Source: Campylobacterota bacterium
GTDB lineage: Bacteria > Campylobacterota > Campylobacteria > Campylobacterales > Sulfurovaceae
NCBI GenBank assembly: GCA_013153675.1
Contig: JAADEA010000112.1
Span: forward strand, 1-8,241
DNA length: 8,241 nucleotides
Direction of reading: 5' to 3'
In this document: piece by piece, positions 6,089 through 8,241 of the stretch
Layout: every line of letters starts with the position of its first letter
Numbering within the stretch: the first letter of the stretch is position 1
Made by a program: the position numbers and the translations under genes
Notes under the pieces: model-generated
What the model was told of the DNA's origin: nothing
The model's input: the letters and a program-made list of their open reading frames with translations, nothing else
The model's database searches: none

Positions 6089-7047
6089 TGAGATTAAGTA
6101 AAATAGCCAAAGAGATAGGAGTAGATTATAGAGGTGATGATATTGAGATAGACTCTATTAAAACATTAAAAGAGGCAGATTCTAACTCCTTATCTTTTTT
6201 TCATTTAAGCAAATATTTAGATGATCTTAAAAATACAAAAGCAGCAGCAGTTATTATAGATAAAAAAAATGTTAAATATTTGCCAAAAGAGAGCAGGGCA
6301 TTAATTTGTGATGAGCCATATGTTAAACTTGCTTTAGCTACTAAACTCTTTGCCCATAAAATATCGGCAAAAGAGTATGATCCAATAATAAAGGGAGAGG
6401 CTCAAATATCAAAAGGAGCCTTTTTTGGAAAAAATGTTATTGTAGAAGATGGGGCTATTATAATGGCAGGAGCCTATATTGGTGATAATGTAATAATTGG
6501 AAAAGATTCTATAATATATCCAAATGTAACAATATATCATAATTGTCTAATTGGAAATAGAGTAACTATTCATAGTGGTGCTGTAATTGGAAGTGATGGA
6601 TTTGGTTTTGCCACTTCAAAAAGTCATGAGATAATAAAGATATATCAACTTGGTAGGGTAGTTATAGAAGATGATGTGGAAATTGGAGCTAATAGCACAA
6701 TTGATAGAGGAGCAATTGGAGATACTATAATAAAAAGAGGGGTTAAGATAGATAATTTGGTACAAATTGGTCACAATTGTGAAATAGGAGAGGGATCAAT
6801 TATTGTCTCTCAAGTAGGACTCTCTGGATCTACTATTTTAGGTAGAGGTGTAGTTATGGGTGGTCAAAGTGCTACTGCTGGGCATCTAAAAATTGGTGAT
6901 TTTGCTAAAATTGCTGCAAGGGGAGGAGTAACAAAATCATTAGAAGGTAATCGAATATATGGAGGATTTCCAGCAGTAGATATAAAAGAGTGGAGAAGAG
7001 AGATAGCTACTATTAAAAAACTTGCAAAAAGTGATAAATTAAGATAG
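6088..7047 (+). CDS. lpxD: UDP-3-O-acylglucosamine N-acyltransferase
   Basis: Transfers a 3-hydroxyacyl chain from acyl carrier protein to the 2-amino group of UDP-3-O-acylglucosamine, the third step of lipid A synthesis, in the cytoplasm. The 319 residues comprise an N-terminal uridine-binding domain (1 to about 95, with [15 protein letters not shown]), a left-handed beta helix of hexapeptide repeats (about 100-285), and a short basic C-terminal helix. In the helix domain, [14 protein letters not shown] and [17 protein letters not shown] precede QIGHNCEIG, whose His229 corresponds to the catalytic histidine of E. coli LpxD (His239, QIAHN). AGHLKIGD follows. GGAG at 6079-6082 serves the ATG, which shares its A with the ilvH stop. 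Placement behind ilvBH is conserved in Campylobacter. Preferred acyl chain length cannot be judged from this sequence. Confidence 0.95.
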   Translation: MRLSKIAKEIGVDYRGDDIEIDSIKTLKEADSNSLSFFHLSKYLDDLKNTKAAAVIIDKKNVKYLPKESRALICDEPYVKLALATKLFAHKISAKEYDPIIKGEAQISKGAFFGKNVIVEDGAIIMAGAYIGDNVIIGKDSIIYPNVTIYHNCLIGNRVTIHSGAVIGSDGFGFATSKSHEIIKIYQLGRVVIEDDVEIGANSTIDRGAIGDTIIKRGVKIDNLVQIGHNCEIGEGSIIVSQVGLSGSTILGRGVVMGGQSATAGHLKIGDFAKIAARGGVTKSLEGNRIYGGFPAVDIKEWRREIATIKKLAKSDKLR

Positions 7048-7062
7048 ACTACTTAAAAAAAT

Positions 7063-7068
7063 AGGAGG
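7063..7068 (+). promoter_or_regulatory. Strong ribosome binding site of the small acidic protein
   Basis: AGGAGG, a full Shine-Dalgarno core and the strongest in the window, sits five bases before ATG 7074. It suggests this small protein is made at a higher rate than its operon partners. Confidence 0.7.
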
Positions 7069-7073
7069 AAGAG

Positions 7074-7304
7074 ATGGCAAAAGATATTACAATGATAGAT
7101 GAGTTTAAATTATCTGGGACTGAAAATGGAAAGGTAGAAGTAGCAATTATTAAAGAACCATATGGAGAGGGAAGTGAGAGTGTAGCAAGTATAGGAATTT
7201 TTTTAGATGGTTCTAATAGTGAGCCTGATTGGAAAGTTCATATTCCAAAAGAAAATATTGATAGAGTTATTGAGGCTTTAAAAGTAGCAAAAGAGAAATT
7301 GTAA
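7074..7304 (+). CDS. Small acidic protein of unknown function (76 aa)
   Basis: I cannot name this protein. It has 76 residues, no signal or membrane segment and no cysteine, with about 15 acidic against 10 basic side chains, so it should be soluble and cytoplasmic. The sequence suggests beta strands first (EFKLSG, KVEVAIIKEP, SVASIGIFLD, WKVHIP) and a C-terminal amphipathic helix (KENIDRVIEALKVAKEKL). That beta-sheet-plus-helix outline resembles PC4/YdbC-like single-strand nucleic-acid-binding proteins, but the net negative charge argues against it; I give it only as a fold to test. The gene follows lpxD by 26 bases with no clear promoter between, so it probably rides on the ilvBH-lpxD transcript, with its own strong AGGAGG site. 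A hairpin starts at the base after its stop. The excellent RBS and operon placement make it a convincing gene. Confidence 0.75.
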   Translation: MAKDITMIDEFKLSGTENGKVEVAIIKEPYGEGSESVASIGIFLDGSNSEPDWKVHIPKENIDRVIEALKVAKEKL

Positions 7305-7327
7305 TAAGCACCAAAAGTTGGTGCTTA
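7305..7327. terminator. Hairpin at the convergent ends of the operon and the propeller gene
   Basis: Perfect 10-bp stem TAAGCACCAA (7305-7314) / TTGGTGCTTA (7318-7327) with a 3-base loop AAG, the most stable hairpin seen here. It begins at the base after the + stop (7302-7304), and its right arm contains the - strand stop (7327-7325). Neither side has a long U-tract (TACTCCTTT on +, TTACAATTTCT on -), so it may stall polymerase or block 3' exonucleases instead of acting as a textbook intrinsic terminator. Confidence 0.65.
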
Positions 7328-8241
7328 TACTCCTTTAATCATTCTCCAATATACTCTTAGTAATCTTTTTAAATACTCTTGTGTATATTTACTAAGGTTT
7401 TTATTCTTTTTAAGAATAGTTCTTATTCTTTGAATCTCTTTTAATAATCTTTTTCTAAACTCTTTTTTATCATTATATCCATTAATAACTTTAGAGCTAT
7501 CTTTTGGATCTACTTTATCTTTATTAAACCAACTACCAAATAGCTCTTCAAATCCATCTGTTGGAGCAATTTGTGGGATGCGACATGCAGTTGATACCTC
7601 TTTTACAAAGTTTCCTTGAATTGGAACTCCACCTACATTAATAAAATCATCTATCTCTAATGTATTTAGATTTAATCTAAAAAATACTCCTCCATCACTC
7701 CAAAAATTGTAATAATACTCTCCACTCTCATCTACATATTGGCTATGTGAAAAGTTAAGAGATGCTATATTTTGATGAGGAAAATTTGGATAGATATTTG
7801 TAATAAATTTGTGAGTTCTATAATCTGCAATTGTTAAAAATTCATCTTTGTGGTTAGTAATAATTGCATATCCTTTTTTAGGAGAAAAGGCTACATGTCC
7901 AGCTCCAAATCCAGCTGGTATAAAAGAGATAATTTTCATACTTTTTGCATCAACTACAAATACACCTCCTTTTTGCAATTTATTATCTTGAGTAATAATT
8001 GCTCCAACTGGTGCATATAGATATTTTAGATCTGGAGTAATAAATAAGTTATGTCCTGCAAATCCTCTTATATTTCCCAAAACTAAAGGAAGATCTGCTA
8101 CTTTTTTTAATTTTAATCCTACTCTTTTAAATTTGTATAGATGAACAACTCTATTTTGTTTTACATTTCCTTCACTCTCTCCAAAAAAGTATCTATTTGA
8201 AAATCTTTTAGAGTTTTTAGGAATCATTTGATGCAAAGATG
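7325..8241 (-). CDS. Beta-propeller-like protein with basic C-terminal tail, 5' end outside window, unknown function
   Basis: The frame stays open to the right edge (codons TCT TTG CAT CAA ATG), so the N-terminus is probably missing; the TTG at 8236 and ATG at 8227 both lack a visible Shine-Dalgarno. Numbering from the TTG, about 200 residues form repeats like YVTN/cytochrome-D1-type propeller blades: GHNLFITPDLKYLYAPV then GGVFVVDAKSMKIISFI; GHVAFSPKKGYAIITNH then FLTIADYRTHKFITNI; SHSQYVDESGEYYYNFW then GGVFFRLNLNTLEIDDFI. Each block starts with a His (62, 114, 164), about 50 residues apart. A single Cys218 lies in the linker TACRIPQIAPTDGF. The tail (about 250-303) is strongly basic and helical, with about 19 Lys/Arg. 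Propellers of this type are often periplasmic, but any signal peptide would lie outside the window. No enzyme family is recognised. The gene is convergent with the ilv/lpxD operon and shares its hairpin. Confidence 0.75.
   Translation of the reverse strand, partial: SLHQMIPKNSKRFSNRYFFGESEGNVKQNRVVHLYKFKRVGLKLKKVADLPLVLGNIRGFAGHNLFITPDLKYLYAPVGAIITQDNKLQKGGVFVVDAKSMKIISFIPAGFGAGHVAFSPKKGYAIITNHKDEFLTIADYRTHKFITNIYPNFPHQNIASLNFSHSQYVDESGEYYYNFWSDGGVFFRLNLNTLEIDDFINVGGVPIQGNFVKEVSTACRIPQIAPTDGFEELFGSWFNKDKVDPKDSSKVINGYNDKKEFRKRLLKEIQRIRTILKKNKNLSKYTQEYLKRLLRVYWRMIKGV

Noticed and set aside
7048..7073. Independent promoter for the 76-residue protein
   Set aside because: The nearest candidate (TGATAAATT at 7032-7040, in the end of lpxD) is weak and not better than chance in such AT-rich DNA.
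8227..8236. TTG 8236 or ATG 8227 as the true start of the propeller gene
   Set aside because: The frame stays open to the window edge, no Shine-Dalgarno is visible, and blade-like sequence begins almost at once, so the gene is more likely cut.
7325..8241. Assignment of the propeller protein to methanethiol oxidase/SBP56 or nitrous oxide reductase
   Set aside because: Propeller-like repeats and some histidines are present, but I see none of the diagnostic motifs of those families and the N-terminus is missing.

Overview
The window is AT-rich DNA whose coding strands are purine-heavy, with arginine written almost entirely as AGA/AGG. The tandem order of acetolactate synthase large subunit, small subunit and lpxD, joined by one-base ATG/stop overlaps, matches the arrangement known from Campylobacter jejuni and relatives (ilvI-ilvH-lpxD). 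I therefore infer a Campylobacterota (epsilonproteobacterial) chromosome. Low GC and many Lys/Glu/Ile residues fit that group, but genus cannot be fixed from the sequence alone. I see no mobile element, CRISPR array, tRNA or rRNA.

Layout, left to right. (1) The 3' part of a lipid A-type phosphoethanolamine transferase gene (+). It runs tail to tail into a small CoA-binding-fold gene (-), and their stop codons overlap inside a terminator hairpin. (2) A 66-base intergenic region with facing promoter-like boxes. (3) A two-gene + unit: threonine dehydratase (ilvA) and a GTG-started Ppx/GppA phosphatase. (4) A convergent lipoprotein-like coiled-coil protein with an internal membrane helix (-). (5) A divergent promoter region. 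(6) The + operon ilvB-ilvH-lpxD plus a 76-residue acidic protein of unknown function. (7) A hairpin terminator, then a convergent gene (-) cut by the right edge that encodes a beta-propeller-like protein with a very basic tail.

How the genes work together. ilvA makes 2-oxobutanoate from threonine. IlvB/IlvH condense it with pyruvate (isoleucine branch) or condense two pyruvates (valine/leucine branch). LpxD and the phosphoethanolamine transferase act on lipid A assembly and decoration, so the window mixes branched-chain amino acid synthesis with envelope biogenesis. The Ppx/GppA protein may link the ilvA unit to polyphosphate or (p)ppGpp turnover.

Most of the window is ordinary housekeeping DNA. 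The items most worth a second look are the apparently double-anchored coiled-coil lipoprotein, the unrecognised propeller protein with regularly spaced histidines, the loss of a feedback-associated glycine in IlvH, the very compact convergent gene ends with hairpins built over the stop codons, and a strict AAA-GAG codon pairing for Lys-Glu.
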